Of a DNA stretch of 43,929 nucleotides, positions 9,401-17,807 are shown one piece after another. Below the pieces are notes generated by a model. That model did no database searches. It had not been told where the DNA came from and saw only the letters and a list, made by a program, of their open reading frames with translations. The DNA lies in assembly GCF_000612625.1 (NCBI RefSeq), contig NZ_CCAS010000036.1, forward strand, positions 1 through 43,929, given 5' to 3'. A program made the translations under genes and the position numbers. Origin of the DNA: Neobacillus jeddahensis (GTDB lineage Bacteria; Bacillota; Bacilli; Bacillales; Cytobacillaceae). Positions within the stretch are counted from its first letter, which is position 1. Every line of letters starts with the position of its first letter.

Positions 9401-10221
9401 GCCATCAAGGTATCAATAACCTGTAAATCTTCAATAAAGTTTTCTGCTCTAGGTGCCGGTCCATTTGGTAGCTTTGTTACCTCAAGTCCTCGCAAAATCA
9501 TTTCCTTTGCCGCCTCTAATTGCAGTTCGATATCAAATAGAAGTGCCTGAATAAACGGAAGATCTTCTAAATTGGTTAGATCCGCCACATCGTACATGGA
9601 GACGATCGAACGTAAATAGGAGTCTGGCTGTGGATTCGAACGTGCAAAATCATAAATGGAACGGATAATATCCATCAGGGCAGCATCGCTTCGATCACTC
9701 GTGAACGAATCGACTAAATGGAAAAATGACTGATTCTCTTTTTTTCCATATTCTTCTTCAAACAGCTCATCTAAAACTTCATCTCTCATTAATTGGGCTT
9801 CTGTCTCATCGGCGATACGGAACCCAGGGTCAATATCGATTAAATAATAATACTTGCGAATGACCTCCATGCAAAAGGAATGCAGTGTTGAAATGGATGC
9901 CTTATTTAATAAACTGAGCTGCTTCCGTAAATGCCTGGAACCTGGATTCTGGTCGATCGCCTTTTCCAACGCCTCGCCAATTCGATGCCGCATCTCTGCT
10001 GCGGATGCATTCGTAAATGTCACCACCAGCAGCTCATCCACATCAATCGGGTCTTCATCAGATAAAATCTTTTGAATGATCCTTTCGACCAGCACTGCCG
10101 TTTTCCCCGAACCTGCAGCTGCCGCGACTAGAATATCTTGATCTCTGGCCATAATCGCTTTCCACTGATCGTCTGTCCAGGTCACCCCTTCTGGCTTTGC
10201 AGGAATCATGAGATTATTCAT
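6448..10221 (-). CDS. addA: ATP-dependent helicase/nuclease AddA
   Basis: 1257 aa. AddAB is the Gram-positive counterpart of RecBCD: it resects double-strand breaks until it meets Chi and then feeds RecA. AddA is the UvrD-like 3'-5' motor. Walker A AAAAGSGKT at residues 33-41; motif II DEYQDTN near 415; helicase motif VRIMTIHSSKGLEFPVVF in the middle; C-terminal RecB-family nuclease motif LIDYKSD near residue 1197. Full length, no broken motifs. The start overlaps the addB stop by 8 bp. In B. subtilis sbcD and sbcC follow addA; here the gene ends directly at the gerPF terminator. Confidence 0.95.
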   Translation of the reverse strand: MNNLMIPAKPEGVTWTDDQWKAIMARDQDILVAAAAGSGKTAVLVERIIQKILSDEDPIDVDELLVVTFTNASAAEMRHRIGEALEKAIDQNPGSRHLRKQLSLLNKASISTLHSFCMEVIRKYYYLIDIDPGFRIADETEAQLMRDEVLDELFEEEYGKKENQSFFHLVDSFTSDRSDAALMDIIRSIYDFARSNPQPDSYLRSIVSMYDVADLTNLEDLPFIQALLFDIELQLEAAKEMILRGLEVTKLPNGPAPRAENFIEDLQVIDTLMAAQKDSWAALYQAMQTWSFSRAKQVKGDHYDKTLTEKAQKLRDKAKKKIQDINEELFSRKPDSFLRDMVEMKPLIETLVYLVKEFSSRFEKAKREKSLVDYADLEHYCLGILTNGCSTDGKFLPSDAALTYRQHFNEVYCDEYQDTNMVQETILKLVTKDGEQTGNLFMVGDVKQSIYRFRLAEPHLFLKKYHRFTVDGSEAGLRIDLARNFRSRNEVLDATNYLFKQIMGVKVGEIEYDEAAELRNGAPYPVDDPFPVEVILIDQNADSAEVAAIDAESEPEANEFDKADLEQSQIEARVIAAKIKELVSSGAPVYNTKTKSQKPIMYRDMVILLRSMTWAPQIIEEFKYQGIPIYANLSTGYFEATEVSIMMSLLQVIDNPYQDISLASVLRSPIVGLDEEELSKIRIHKKSGSFWEAVAVFCQSQTAEKAEPFYEKVRVFYDALINWRSMARQGSLSELIWQLYRDTQLYDFVGGLPGGKQRQANLRALYDRARQYEQTSFRGLFRFLRFIERMIERGDDLGAARALGEQEDVVRIMTIHSSKGLEFPVVFMAGMARQFNMMDIRKPFLLDKEYGFAAKYVNAEKRISYPSLPQIAFKRKKKMEMLAEEMRVLYVAMTRAKEKLYLTATLKDAQKKIDQWNDASSQTEWLLKDYDRASAVSYIDWIGPALVRHHHCGELRYNGEGNALVPAEITDHPSSWRMTFLHAEEIRKQESELEMEEDHFLEKVQRAEKVPLSSPFAEEIKDRLAWEYPYQSASVHRSKQSVSEIKRFAEITDEQSGSDLVRKFRKSIVTRPKFMQEKSLSPAERGTAMHMVMQHVDLTSTVSEESLHDQLTWMINQELLTSDQAAVINSELIVEFFHSALGKRYFQAKAIHREVPFTLSLPASEVYPNWKEADEAVFVQGIIDCILEDEDGLVLIDYKSDGIKDRYKGGFLQAKPILENRYRLQIDLYTKAIEQIWKRKITERYLFFFDGAHILKM

Positions 10222-13200
10222 CTAGCGTGACCTCCTTACTAATCAAATCTACTATTGTATCTTTCGAATGTGGAGTCAGTATTCTAAACTGATTACCCTC
10301 AATGGATTCATCAAATTGACAAACAGATTTATAGGAGCAAAATGTACACGGTGTTTTGTCCTTCAGTTTATACGGGGCAATATCGATATGACCATCAATA
10401 ATGGCATTGCCTGTTTGCTGGTAGACATTCCGGACATAGTTTCTTAAATGTGTAAATTCTGCTAAACTAGCTACCTTTGACTTTTTCGATAAATTTCCAT
10501 CTTTTTTAATGCCCGCTGCAACTATTTGCGAATCGCCGGACTCAAGTGTCTGATCCATCAATTGAATAACTTTTTGGTCGCTCAGCATTAACCCATTCAT
10601 TTTAAACTTTTTCATCATTTCTTTTTCAATTTCATCAATACTTAACATTTTCTTTGTATTAATAAATGGATTATGAACATGGAAGTAAAGAACACCTGCT
10701 GGACTTGCTTTCATCTCTACTAATTCATTGGAATGGGTCATGACAATATCAAGATAGGTCAGCATTTGTAGGGCAAGACCATAATACACCTCAGTTAGAT
10801 TAACATCCTTTTCACTTGATTTATAATCAATTACTCTTAAAAAGACACTATCCTCATCTGCATTCGCTTTATCGACCCTATCAATCCGTCCAGCCAATTC
10901 CATTCTTTTCCCATTTTTTAGTGAAAAGGATAATGGTGGCAACTCCGCATTTGGACCAAAGCCTAATTCTAATCCAATTGGCGAGAACCCACTCACTTTT
11001 GCGTGCTCGCTTAATACAATTGAGGCACGGGTAATGATTTGTTCCAACTTACGTTGAATATAATGATGCCGTTCTGAGCTTAGTAATATTTCATTTTGTA
11101 GCTTTGGTGCTAATGCCTTAACCGCTTCTTTAGAAAGGATTTCACATTGTTGCCGTGTTAACTTGGCCCACGACATATTTTGTTCATTGACCATATCGGA
11201 AATCTGCTTTAAGGCAGCATGGAATAGTTCGCCAATATCAGGAGCTTCTAAGCGGAAGATTTGCCGCTCCCGCAGTTTTAGACCATGCTGAGCAAAATGA
11301 GAAAAAGCACAGCCGTTGTATAATTCCATTCTTGAAACACTTGCCTGAATCGTCTCACCGTACAATTCATCGGCAACCTCTTTAGAAAGTTGAACCACTG
11401 TGTTTGAATAAAAAAGACTAGAAAACACTTTTTCAGCCTTACTCTTCCACGGGCTCTCCAAATAATAGTTATATACATCCCACCATAAATTTGAGATGGG
11501 ATACTTTCGCTTTTTCCATTGCAACTGACCATTAAGGTAGGACAAGGTTGATGTATAATTTGAAACAAAACTTAATTGCTCCACCTCTGCTTGGTCAGCA
11601 GGATCTGTCACATAATAAGCATCGTTAACATCAGGAAACATATCTTTGAGCCGTTTGATATAGGATGAGGGAATCAATGCCCTCCCTTCGTCATTGGCAA
11701 GTGGATAGCTTACATATAGATAGTCCGATGGTGCTGTAAGAGCTTTATAGGCAAGAAAGTTTTCATCAAGCAGACGTGTCCGACTACTTGGTGCTACACT
11801 GATTCCGGCTGCTAATAGTCGCTCACGATCTTCGTCTGCGAGAATGCCCTCATCCGCTATTTTTGCTGGCAAAACCCCTTCATTAACACCGACAACGAAA
11901 ACAATCTTGCTATCGTTCAACCTAGATTTTTCCAAATCACCAATTAAAACCTGATCAAGTGCAGGAGGAATTAGTGAAAAATGTAAGGATTCGAAGCCTG
12001 CTTCTAGAATAGACGCAAATTCCTTTAACGGGACCTGCTCTTCTCCAAGTATTTCAACGTATTGATCAAGCAGTTCAACGACGGCATTCCAGACTTGTTC
12101 ATGTTCCCGCATCCTTACAAGCTGACCTTTTTCTTCCGCTGCCATTTTCCATTGCTCTAGTTTCTCAGGAATATCTAATTCTTCTAAAAATAAATAGATG
12201 GCCTCACACAGTTTTCGACCTGTATCGGCTTTTTTCAACCTTCTAGACAAGCGCAAAATGGGCGCGGTTACCATCAGTTTTAATTCATTTAATTCCTGTT
12301 CAATCATTCTTTCGGCCTCGGTTTGAGTATTTCCCGTAAACTCTAACCCTTTTATCCGCCGATAACTCCAACGGTCCTTCTTCGTCCATTTACTCCCGTT
12401 GATTCCATAGGCAAGGCAATAGTTTTCAAGCCTGTCCATCTTCTCCCGCATTTTGTGTGGGGATTCCTGAAATGGGAAAATGAGCTCTGTTTTTATGACT
12501 CTAAAGACTGGCTCATACCGCCAATAAGAATTAATCACTTCAAGTGTCGAGCGTATTAATTCAATCAGCGGGTGACTTTGCATCGTCCTTTTCTGATCGA
12601 TAAAAAAAGGAATTTGATAATCTTCAAATACCGGTTCAACGATTTCATGATAGTCTCCACCATTTCGGATTAACAGAGCGATGTCGCGATAACGGTATCC
12701 CTTTTTTCGAACAAGGTGCCGTACTTCTCTTGCTATCCCTTCAATTTCTGCGCGACGATTAACAGCTTGGCTAAGTTGAATTTCTGTGTTGCCATGAAAT
12801 GCACTAGCTGGGCGTGCGTCAAATTTCTCCTCTAAATGCCGTAAGGATGGGTGCTTCCATTTTTTTTGCTCGCTTAGTAACACCGGTTCCTCCATTTCAA
12901 TACTACTTGTCCTTGCTAGGTCATGGAGAGTATTACAGGTTTCTCCCGCTAAGCGGAACAAATCAAGCTCATCTGGTGCTGTATCAAAATATAGTCGATC
13001 AGCCGTCATCGATATGGAAACACGTTTACAACGCTTCATTAATTCTGCTATGACAAGATATTCCTGCGGTGTAAAGCTATAAAACCCATCAATATAGATT
13101 TCTGCCTCGTTCAAGTAAGCTGATTCAGATATTTTTTCTGCTAGAAGGCGGAAGTAATCTTCTGAATCAATATATTTCCCAAAAGTTTCTTCCTCAAATT

Positions 13201-13705
13201 TTGAATAGATCAATTCTAAATCTGCTAATTTGTCTTGTAAGGCTTTTGATGGCCCTTCTGTCCCCAACTGAACAAATTCTTGTATTAATTCCTCCGGCCT
13301 AAGACAGTAACGTTTAAATTCTGTGATCATTTGCTCCAGCTGCTGGATAAATCCATTCTTATCAGCGGCACGCTGGAAAATTTTCAGATTTTCTTTCTGA
13401 TCATCAATGATTTTACGAATAAGCATATTCATGCCAACATTACTTAAATGCATTCGGCTAATTCCGCCTGTTTCCTGAAGGATTCGCCACGCCAACCGGG
13501 AAAAACTGAACACCTGGGCACGAATCATTCCCCCTATACATGGGTCTGTTGCCAAGCGATATTCTGTTAAAAACGTCATTTGCTCTGGAACTATATAAAT
13601 AATAGGGGTGCCTTCTGGGGCTTCTACTAACCGACTTTGTATTTCATCGAGAAACATTGCTGTTTTCCCGCTTCCTGACCGCCCGATTACCATTCTTATT
13701 GACAT
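10214..13705 (-). CDS. addB: ATP-dependent nuclease/helicase subunit AddB
   Basis: 1163 aa. Partner of AddA in break resection. N-terminal GRSGSGKT (residues 8-15) is an intact Walker A, although AddB is regarded as an inactive helicase that recognises Chi. C-terminal RecB-type nuclease motif VIDYKSS near 960. Four cysteines expected to bind the 4Fe-4S cluster are present: one in NGCAFSHF near 798 and three in CTFCSYKSVC near 1123. First gene of the addBA operon. Upstream is a 14-bp perfect palindrome (13781-13794). Confidence 0.95.
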   Translation of the reverse strand: MSIRMVIGRSGSGKTAMFLDEIQSRLVEAPEGTPIIYIVPEQMTFLTEYRLATDPCIGGMIRAQVFSFSRLAWRILQETGGISRMHLSNVGMNMLIRKIIDDQKENLKIFQRAADKNGFIQQLEQMITEFKRYCLRPEELIQEFVQLGTEGPSKALQDKLADLELIYSKFEEETFGKYIDSEDYFRLLAEKISESAYLNEAEIYIDGFYSFTPQEYLVIAELMKRCKRVSISMTADRLYFDTAPDELDLFRLAGETCNTLHDLARTSSIEMEEPVLLSEQKKWKHPSLRHLEEKFDARPASAFHGNTEIQLSQAVNRRAEIEGIAREVRHLVRKKGYRYRDIALLIRNGGDYHEIVEPVFEDYQIPFFIDQKRTMQSHPLIELIRSTLEVINSYWRYEPVFRVIKTELIFPFQESPHKMREKMDRLENYCLAYGINGSKWTKKDRWSYRRIKGLEFTGNTQTEAERMIEQELNELKLMVTAPILRLSRRLKKADTGRKLCEAIYLFLEELDIPEKLEQWKMAAEEKGQLVRMREHEQVWNAVVELLDQYVEILGEEQVPLKEFASILEAGFESLHFSLIPPALDQVLIGDLEKSRLNDSKIVFVVGVNEGVLPAKIADEGILADEDRERLLAAGISVAPSSRTRLLDENFLAYKALTAPSDYLYVSYPLANDEGRALIPSSYIKRLKDMFPDVNDAYYVTDPADQAEVEQLSFVSNYTSTLSYLNGQLQWKKRKYPISNLWWDVYNYYLESPWKSKAEKVFSSLFYSNTVVQLSKEVADELYGETIQASVSRMELYNGCAFSHFAQHGLKLRERQIFRLEAPDIGELFHAALKQISDMVNEQNMSWAKLTRQQCEILSKEAVKALAPKLQNEILLSSERHHYIQRKLEQIITRASIVLSEHAKVSGFSPIGLELGFGPNAELPPLSFSLKNGKRMELAGRIDRVDKANADEDSVFLRVIDYKSSEKDVNLTEVYYGLALQMLTYLDIVMTHSNELVEMKASPAGVLYFHVHNPFINTKKMLSIDEIEKEMMKKFKMNGLMLSDQKVIQLMDQTLESGDSQIVAAGIKKDGNLSKKSKVASLAEFTHLRNYVRNVYQQTGNAIIDGHIDIAPYKLKDKTPCTFCSYKSVCQFDESIEGNQFRILTPHSKDTIVDLISKEVTLDE

Positions 13706-13780
13706 GGGGTTCCCTCGCTTTCACATAAATCAATATGGCCTTCTTTGCACTATTTCTAAATTTATTTTACCATAAAATAG

Positions 13781-13794
13781 TACAAACGTTTGTA
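13781..13794. promoter_or_regulatory. 14-bp perfect palindrome upstream of addB
   Basis: TACAAACGTTTGTA is its own reverse complement and lies about 75 bp upstream of the addB start, within the AT-rich presumed promoter region. On the minus strand it contains TTGTAC, which could serve as part of a -35 region, but I could not pair it with a convincing -10. It does not match the Bacillus LexA box (CGAAC, 4 nt, GTTCG). Could be a repressor operator or chance. Confidence 0.35.
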
Positions 13795-13844
13795 TTTACA
13801 TCGTAAGGCTTCAACCCAACAATGGGAAATGATGCGTTATTATC

Positions 13845-13874
13845 CATAAAAAAACACGATTTACTCAATCGTGT
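13845..13874 (-). terminator. Terminator of the LCP-yhjE-sipV operon
   Basis: Arms ACACGATT (13854-13861) and AATCGTGT (13867-13874), 5-nt loop. On the minus strand the hairpin is followed by seven T. Located 12 bp beyond the sipV stop codon. Confidence 0.85.
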
Positions 13875-13885
13875 CGACTTTTTAT

Positions 13886-14440
13886 TTAGAAATTAACGTT
13901 CATTTCATTTAATGGCCAATAGCGCAAATCTACTTTTCCAACTACTTGACTTGCATTGATGAACCCAAATTGACGGCTGTCCCAACTTCCTAAACGGTTA
14001 TCTCCGAGGACAAATAATTTCCCTTTAGGCACTTTACTTTGACCGGTAATCTCCAGCAAACTAAAGTCACCCGTCAGCATAACTCCTGGGGATTTCTCCT
14101 TATAAACCTTTAAAAATGGTTCCTCATACTTCTGCCCATTCACATACAATTGATCCCCGCGATATTCAATTTCATCACCTGGAAGTCCGATAATGCGTTT
14201 GACAAAATCCTCTTTAGAATTAGCGTGAAAAACGATTACATCAAAACGGTTCAACTCGCCAACCTGATCACCAAGCTTATTCACAACAAGCTTGTTACCG
14301 TCTTGGAGGGTGGGCATCATCGATTCTCCCTCCACAATGTAATTTGCAAAGAAAAAAATCCGAATGAATGTAAAGATCATAATACCGATAGCAATTGCCT
14401 TGGCCCATTCTAGGCCCTCTTTTTTCCATTCAATCTTCAT
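13886..14440 (-). CDS. sipV: Type I signal peptidase (SipV type)
   Basis: 184 aa. Cleaves signal peptides from exported pre-proteins on the outer face of the membrane. One N-terminal membrane anchor (about residues 12-32), catalytic serine in GESMMPTL, catalytic lysine in KRIIGLPGD, and the conserved GDNRLGSWDSRQFG box. The frame is open upstream to 14488, but ATG 14440 (MKIEWKKEG) has a perfect GGAGG 7 nt upstream, so I use it. It overlaps the end of yhjE by 11 bp. yhjE-sipV is also the B. subtilis order, which selects SipV among the Sip paralogues. Confidence 0.9.
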   Translation of the reverse strand: MKIEWKKEGLEWAKAIAIGIMIFTFIRIFFFANYIVEGESMMPTLQDGNKLVVNKLGDQVGELNRFDVIVFHANSKEDFVKRIIGLPGDEIEYRGDQLYVNGQKYEEPFLKVYKEKSPGVMLTGDFSLLEITGQSKVPKGKLFVLGDNRLGSWDSRQFGFINASQVVGKVDLRYWPLNEMNVNF

Positions 14441-15095
14441 TGAAGCTCCTCCATTTCTCCTTCTCTCTACTTCTCTCTTTTTCTCCATTATGGTCAGTTT
14501 CTGTACTCTTATTCATTCTTACCTCAATTCTTTTCCCTACAAACCAAAGAATAAAAATGATAAGAAATACAATACCCGTCCGAAGAGGCTTTGTTATCAA
14601 TGAATGGAGATCGTAACCAATAAAGCTAATGGTAAAAATCATCACCATTTTCCCAATACATACCGCTAGCATGTATTGGGCCAAGCTTATTTTTGAAAGG
14701 CCTGCGACAATATTGACAAGCGCCGAGGGGGTAAATGGAAAACATAGTAATAAAAAGAGGGGACCAAAACCATGACGGTCCACCCAATCCATAAGCTTGC
14801 GAACTTTTGGATGCTTAGGAAAAAAGGCTAATAATCGTTTTTGTCCATAAGCCCTGATCAGGAAAAAAACAAGAAAGGCTCCAGTGCAAGCACCAAGCCA
14901 TGAATATAAAAAACCTAACCAAAGTCCAAATGCATTTGCATTTGCCATTACAAAAACAAACAAGGGAAGGAATGGCAAAAAGGCTTCAATGATAATCAAC
15001 AATATACCCGGAATCGGTCCTAAAGCACGATATTCTTGGATGAGGGTCATAATATGTTCAAGTGTAAACCAAGCTTTTAGTGATTCAAAGTCCAT
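14430..15095 (-). CDS. yhjE: TVP38/TMEM64 family membrane protein YhjE
   Basis: 221 aa, about five membrane segments, with the VTT/DedA-type core (proline-rich EAFLPFLPLFVFVMANANAFG, then GPLFLLLCFPFTPSALVNIVAGLS). Relatives are lipid scramblase-like or transporter-like, but the substrate here is unknown. The C-terminus (about 25 residues) is highly charged and cytoplasmic. GGAGAG lies 7 nt before the ATG. Middle gene of a compact LCP-yhjE-sipV cluster. Confidence 0.85.
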   Translation of the reverse strand: MDFESLKAWFTLEHIMTLIQEYRALGPIPGILLIIIEAFLPFLPLFVFVMANANAFGLWLGFLYSWLGACTGAFLVFFLIRAYGQKRLLAFFPKHPKVRKLMDWVDRHGFGPLFLLLCFPFTPSALVNIVAGLSKISLAQYMLAVCIGKMVMIFTISFIGYDLHSLITKPLRTGIVFLIIFILWFVGKRIEVRMNKSTETDHNGEKERSREKEKWRSFNED

Positions 15096-15135
15096 CCCAC
15101 TGCTCTCCTTATTTATTGCTTCATTCTATGATTGT

Positions 15136-16074
15136 TTACTTTGTAATAAATTCATGTAGTGCCTGTTTATTTTTTTCGACATCGATACTTAATACGGCAC
15201 CCTCGCCTTTAATACGAGGCTCGGTGAAGCTATCTTCTATTGGAATACGTAAAGCCTCAATCTCCCCTCTGTCATTTGAAAGGAAGTCTTTAGCCATAAA
15301 TAGTGTATCTGAGGTGTCCATATTTGTATTCACATAGGGTGAAACGACACCAATTAATTTCGGGAGCTTTGCAATTGTTTGAATTCCGCTTAATTGATCT
15401 TTAATGGCCTTTACTGTCTTTTGTTGTCGCTCTACTCGTCCAAAATCACCAACTGCATCATGACGGAAGCGAACATAACTCAACAAGTGCGCACCATCAA
15501 GTTTTTGCAAACCAGGCTCAAGGGGTACTTCAACATTCGCTGTCATTTTCTTTTCAACATTAATTTCCACGCCTTCAGGGAAGGCCTCGTCGATTAACTG
15601 GACAAATCCCTGAAAATCAGCAATCGCATAATATTGCAGGTCTAAGTCAAAGTTCTGTTTAATCGTTTGTCTCATTAACTCTGGGCCGCCAAGAGCAAAG
15701 GCTGAATTAATTTTATGCTTGCCATGACCAGGAATGGCGACGTAGCTATCCCGCATGATGGAGGTAATTTTAAATGTCCCTTTATCCTCGTTAAAATGAA
15801 CGATCATAATCGTATCAGCACGAGAAGTTTCCTTTCCCCGGGCATCACTTCCCAGCAATAGGATATTCGTATCCCCATATTGATCCTTCTTCCCTTCAAA
15901 TGTGTAAACCTCATTTGCTTCTTGATTGTCCGTATTCATATTTTTTAACGATTGATTAACGCCTTGTTTATATTGAAAATAAGCGTACCCTGTTACTGCA
16001 CCAATTAAAAGTAAGAATATAAGTAAAATGGACGGCCATCTCTTCTTTTTCTTCTTATGTTTGTCTGCTCTCAT
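15136..16074 (-). CDS. LytR-CpsA-Psr (LCP) family cell-wall polymer ligase
   Basis: 312 aa. Lys-rich N-terminus, one membrane anchor (about residues 13-32), then an extracellular LCP domain. LCP enzymes move teichoic acid or other glycopolymers from undecaprenyl pyrophosphate to peptidoglycan. Diagnostic features: LLLGSDAR, ADTIMIVHF, TSIMRDSYV, KINSAFALGG and YVRFRHDAVGDFGRVERQQ, containing the arginine and aspartate residues that bind pyrophosphate and Mg. I do not assign TagT, TagU or TagV because the locus differs. It is 40 bp upstream of yhjE, so probably heads the operon. Confidence 0.88.
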   Translation of the reverse strand: MRADKHKKKKKRWPSILLIFLLLIGAVTGYAYFQYKQGVNQSLKNMNTDNQEANEVYTFEGKKDQYGDTNILLLGSDARGKETSRADTIMIVHFNEDKGTFKITSIMRDSYVAIPGHGKHKINSAFALGGPELMRQTIKQNFDLDLQYYAIADFQGFVQLIDEAFPEGVEINVEKKMTANVEVPLEPGLQKLDGAHLLSYVRFRHDAVGDFGRVERQQKTVKAIKDQLSGIQTIAKLPKLIGVVSPYVNTNMDTSDTLFMAKDFLSNDRGEIEALRIPIEDSFTEPRIKGEGAVLSIDVEKNKQALHEFITK

Positions 16075-16320
16075 TGTTTATCACCCATTCGTCCATATTT
16101 AACCATCATGTTAATATGACGGCAATTTTCTTATTTAGGTTTCCTCATTTAATTCATTTTCCCCTATTAAATATCCTTCTATTAATAAAAACTTTCTCAT
16201 ATATTGGCTAAACTTAGCAACTAAGAAAGCTCTTCAACGTGATATTGCTTTTATTATTCATTTTCTGTAAAATAAAAAGGAACATTTGTTCTATTTTTTA
16301 TCGAAGGAGTAGATGAAAGG

Positions 16321-16686
16321 ATGACCAGAATTCCAGAGAATATCCATGATATTATGGAAAAAGCTATTTATTTACCGATGGTCCTGATTATCTTAAATCG
16401 GGATATAAAAGCTGTAAATAATAGCACTTTTAAATTAAAAAGACCATATTTAGATTTAATTGAAGATACGATGAGGGAAATCCAGAGGGAATTGGCTGAG
16501 GTAAAACAATATATGAAGAAAAATCAGCTTCAAGTGATTGAAATAAAACGGGATGATGCTTTTACGATGTTTATGTTTATTTATAAGGGCTACGAGGAAA
16601 ATCATAATTACTTTAATCCAAGGATTCGCAATAAAGTCCAAGAATTAATGGTGGCTTACTTCTTAAAAAAACACCCATCCCGATGA
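16321..16686 (+). CDS. yhjD: Conserved protein YhjD, function unknown
   Basis: 121 aa, soluble, mostly helical with mixed charge. Recognised as YhjD-like from its general sequence and its position between yhjE and comK, as in B. subtilis. A segment FIYKGYEENHNYFNPRIRNKVQELM near the C-terminus is probably the conserved core. AAGGAG lies 11 nt and GAAAGG 0 nt before the ATG. No catalytic motif seen. It is single, divergent from the LCP gene, and converges on comK with only 21 bp between. Confidence 0.7.
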   Translation: MTRIPENIHDIMEKAIYLPMVLIILNRDIKAVNNSTFKLKRPYLDLIEDTMREIQRELAEVKQYMKKNQLQVIEIKRDDAFTMFMFIYKGYEENHNYFNPRIRNKVQELMVAYFLKKHPSR

Positions 16687-16707
16687 AAGTAAATTTTAGT
16701 TTACTAT

Positions 16708-17268
16708 TTATTTGGGGTTTTTCAAATAAAATTCACTACTCTCAGACGCCTTTGTTGTATTCGGTCTATTTAATAAATAAAAAGACTGTTTCTTACTGTA
16801 GTTAACTCTCTGCATATAGACCCTTTGTAAATAAGATGTCCTTAGCATGAGTGATTTAAAGGAAGTAAAAGAAACCGGAAAAATAATGGATTGACCATTG
16901 TGGAATATAACCAATGTTTCTCGTCCAGAAACTGGCTCATAATCTTTAATATGCTCGTAGAAGAACCAAATACCTTTAGGGTTATCATGGGAAGTCGTAC
17001 AAAAAGCGTAGATCCCGCTAACCGGTTCTATTATAATTGGCAGTTTTCGTGAATAATTAATTAAAAGTTTTGTCCCCTTCCTCCTACTTTCCAAATTTCC
17101 CCCATAAAAAGTACAGGCGTTTTTGATATTCATCAGCGGATTAACTGTAGACAGATATTCGCCATCCGTTTCACCAACTAGGGAATATAGTTTATCCCCA
17201 AATTCATACGGACGAATGTACATCGTAAAGAAATTCACCATATAGTTTTCGAAAAGTTTTCGTGACAA
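16708..17268 (-). CDS. comK: Competence transcription factor ComK
   Basis: 186 aa with start at TTG 17268. ComK activates late competence genes by binding paired AAAA-N5-TTTT boxes. Family features: the NPLMNIKNACTFYGGNLESRRKGTKLL block, the PIIIEPVSGIYAFCT core, and a conserved second half ending LRTSYLQRVYMQRVNY. AAGGAG sits 9 nt before TTG 17268, but immediately abuts another in-frame TTG at 17277, which is therefore unlikely; a later ATG (17241) has no good ribosome site. A TTG start suggests low translation. No clear K-box was found in the AT-rich 196-bp region shared with yhzC, so autoregulation is not visible. Confidence 0.88.
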   Translation of the reverse strand: MSRKLFENYMVNFFTMYIRPYEFGDKLYSLVGETDGEYLSTVNPLMNIKNACTFYGGNLESRRKGTKLLINYSRKLPIIIEPVSGIYAFCTTSHDNPKGIWFFYEHIKDYEPVSGRETLVIFHNGQSIIFPVSFTSFKSLMLRTSYLQRVYMQRVNYSKKQSFYLLNRPNTTKASESSEFYLKNPK

Positions 17269-17464
17269 TCCATTCAACTCCTTATTATTTTATTCAACGA
17301 CCATATCTTACCACTTTTATTATTTTTTTCCTCAAAATTTCAAAAATGTTACTAATTTATTCATAAAATATCTGTCAAGAAAATTATTATCAGAAAATTA
17401 TAAAAATTATTGATAATATAAAAAAAACTCCATATAATTAAAAAAAGCATCAGAGGTGATTTTC

Positions 17465-17701
17465 TTGAAGGAAAAATCCTACACAGAATTAATGAAACTT
17501 GGTGCCATGAAACGTGCTCGAATGAAAGAGAACTTCGTCCAAGATTTATACATCGACATGCTCTTATCAGAAATTCAATTAACCGTTGAAAAAGAAAAAT
17601 TATTACAGAAAATTGACTCAGCCATTGATTGCCGAGACAAAAAAACATTTTATCTTTTATCAAATGAGCTCAATAAAATCAACAAGCGTTTTGGAACATA
17701 G
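17465..17701 (+). CDS. yhzC: IDEAL-domain protein YhzC
   Basis: 78 aa. The C-terminal half (LQKIDSAIDCRDKKTFYLLSN) fits the IDEAL domain, a short helical module found in Bacillus proteins of largely unknown role. The N-terminus is basic (KLGAMKRARMKENF). TTG 17465 has GAGGTGA 5 nt upstream; an upstream in-frame GTG (17456) lies inside that ribosome site and is rejected. Divergent from comK, as in B. subtilis, and followed by a strong terminator. Function unknown. Confidence 0.8.
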   Translation: MKEKSYTELMKLGAMKRARMKENFVQDLYIDMLLSEIQLTVEKEKLLQKIDSAIDCRDKKTFYLLSNELNKINKRFGT

Positions 17702-17713
17702 CATGCTCCATTT

Positions 17714-17743
17714 AGCCGCCAAACATTGGCGGCTTTTTGTTTT
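17714..17743 (+). terminator. Terminator of yhzC
   Basis: Arms AGCCGCCAA (17714-17722) and TTGGCGGCT (17726-17734), 3-nt loop, followed by TTTTTG. Thirteen bases after the yhzC stop. Confidence 0.9.
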
Positions 17744-17763
17744 CTAACTCGGGCCCTTGACCC

Positions 17764-17797
17764 CAAAAAAGCTAAAGACATATGGGGCAGTCTTTAG
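17764..17797 (-). terminator. Terminator of yhfN
   Basis: Arms CTAAAGAC (17772-17779) and GTCTTTAG (17790-17797), then CTTTTTT on the minus strand. Lies just past the stop of the M48 protease gene. Confidence 0.8.
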
Positions 17798-17807
17798 CCA
17801 TGAATTA

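Noticed and set aside
11278..11568. Long open frame inside addB on the same strand
   Set aside because: Lies wholly within the conserved addB coding region in another frame; shadow only.
16687..16704. Short inverted repeat AGTAAA/TTTACT between yhjD and comK
   Set aside because: AT-only 6-bp stem; not stable enough to support a terminator call.
17278..17464. ComK boxes (AAAA-N5-TTTT) in the comK-yhzC spacer
   Set aside because: The spacer is A/T rich, but no correctly spaced pair of half-sites was found by eye.
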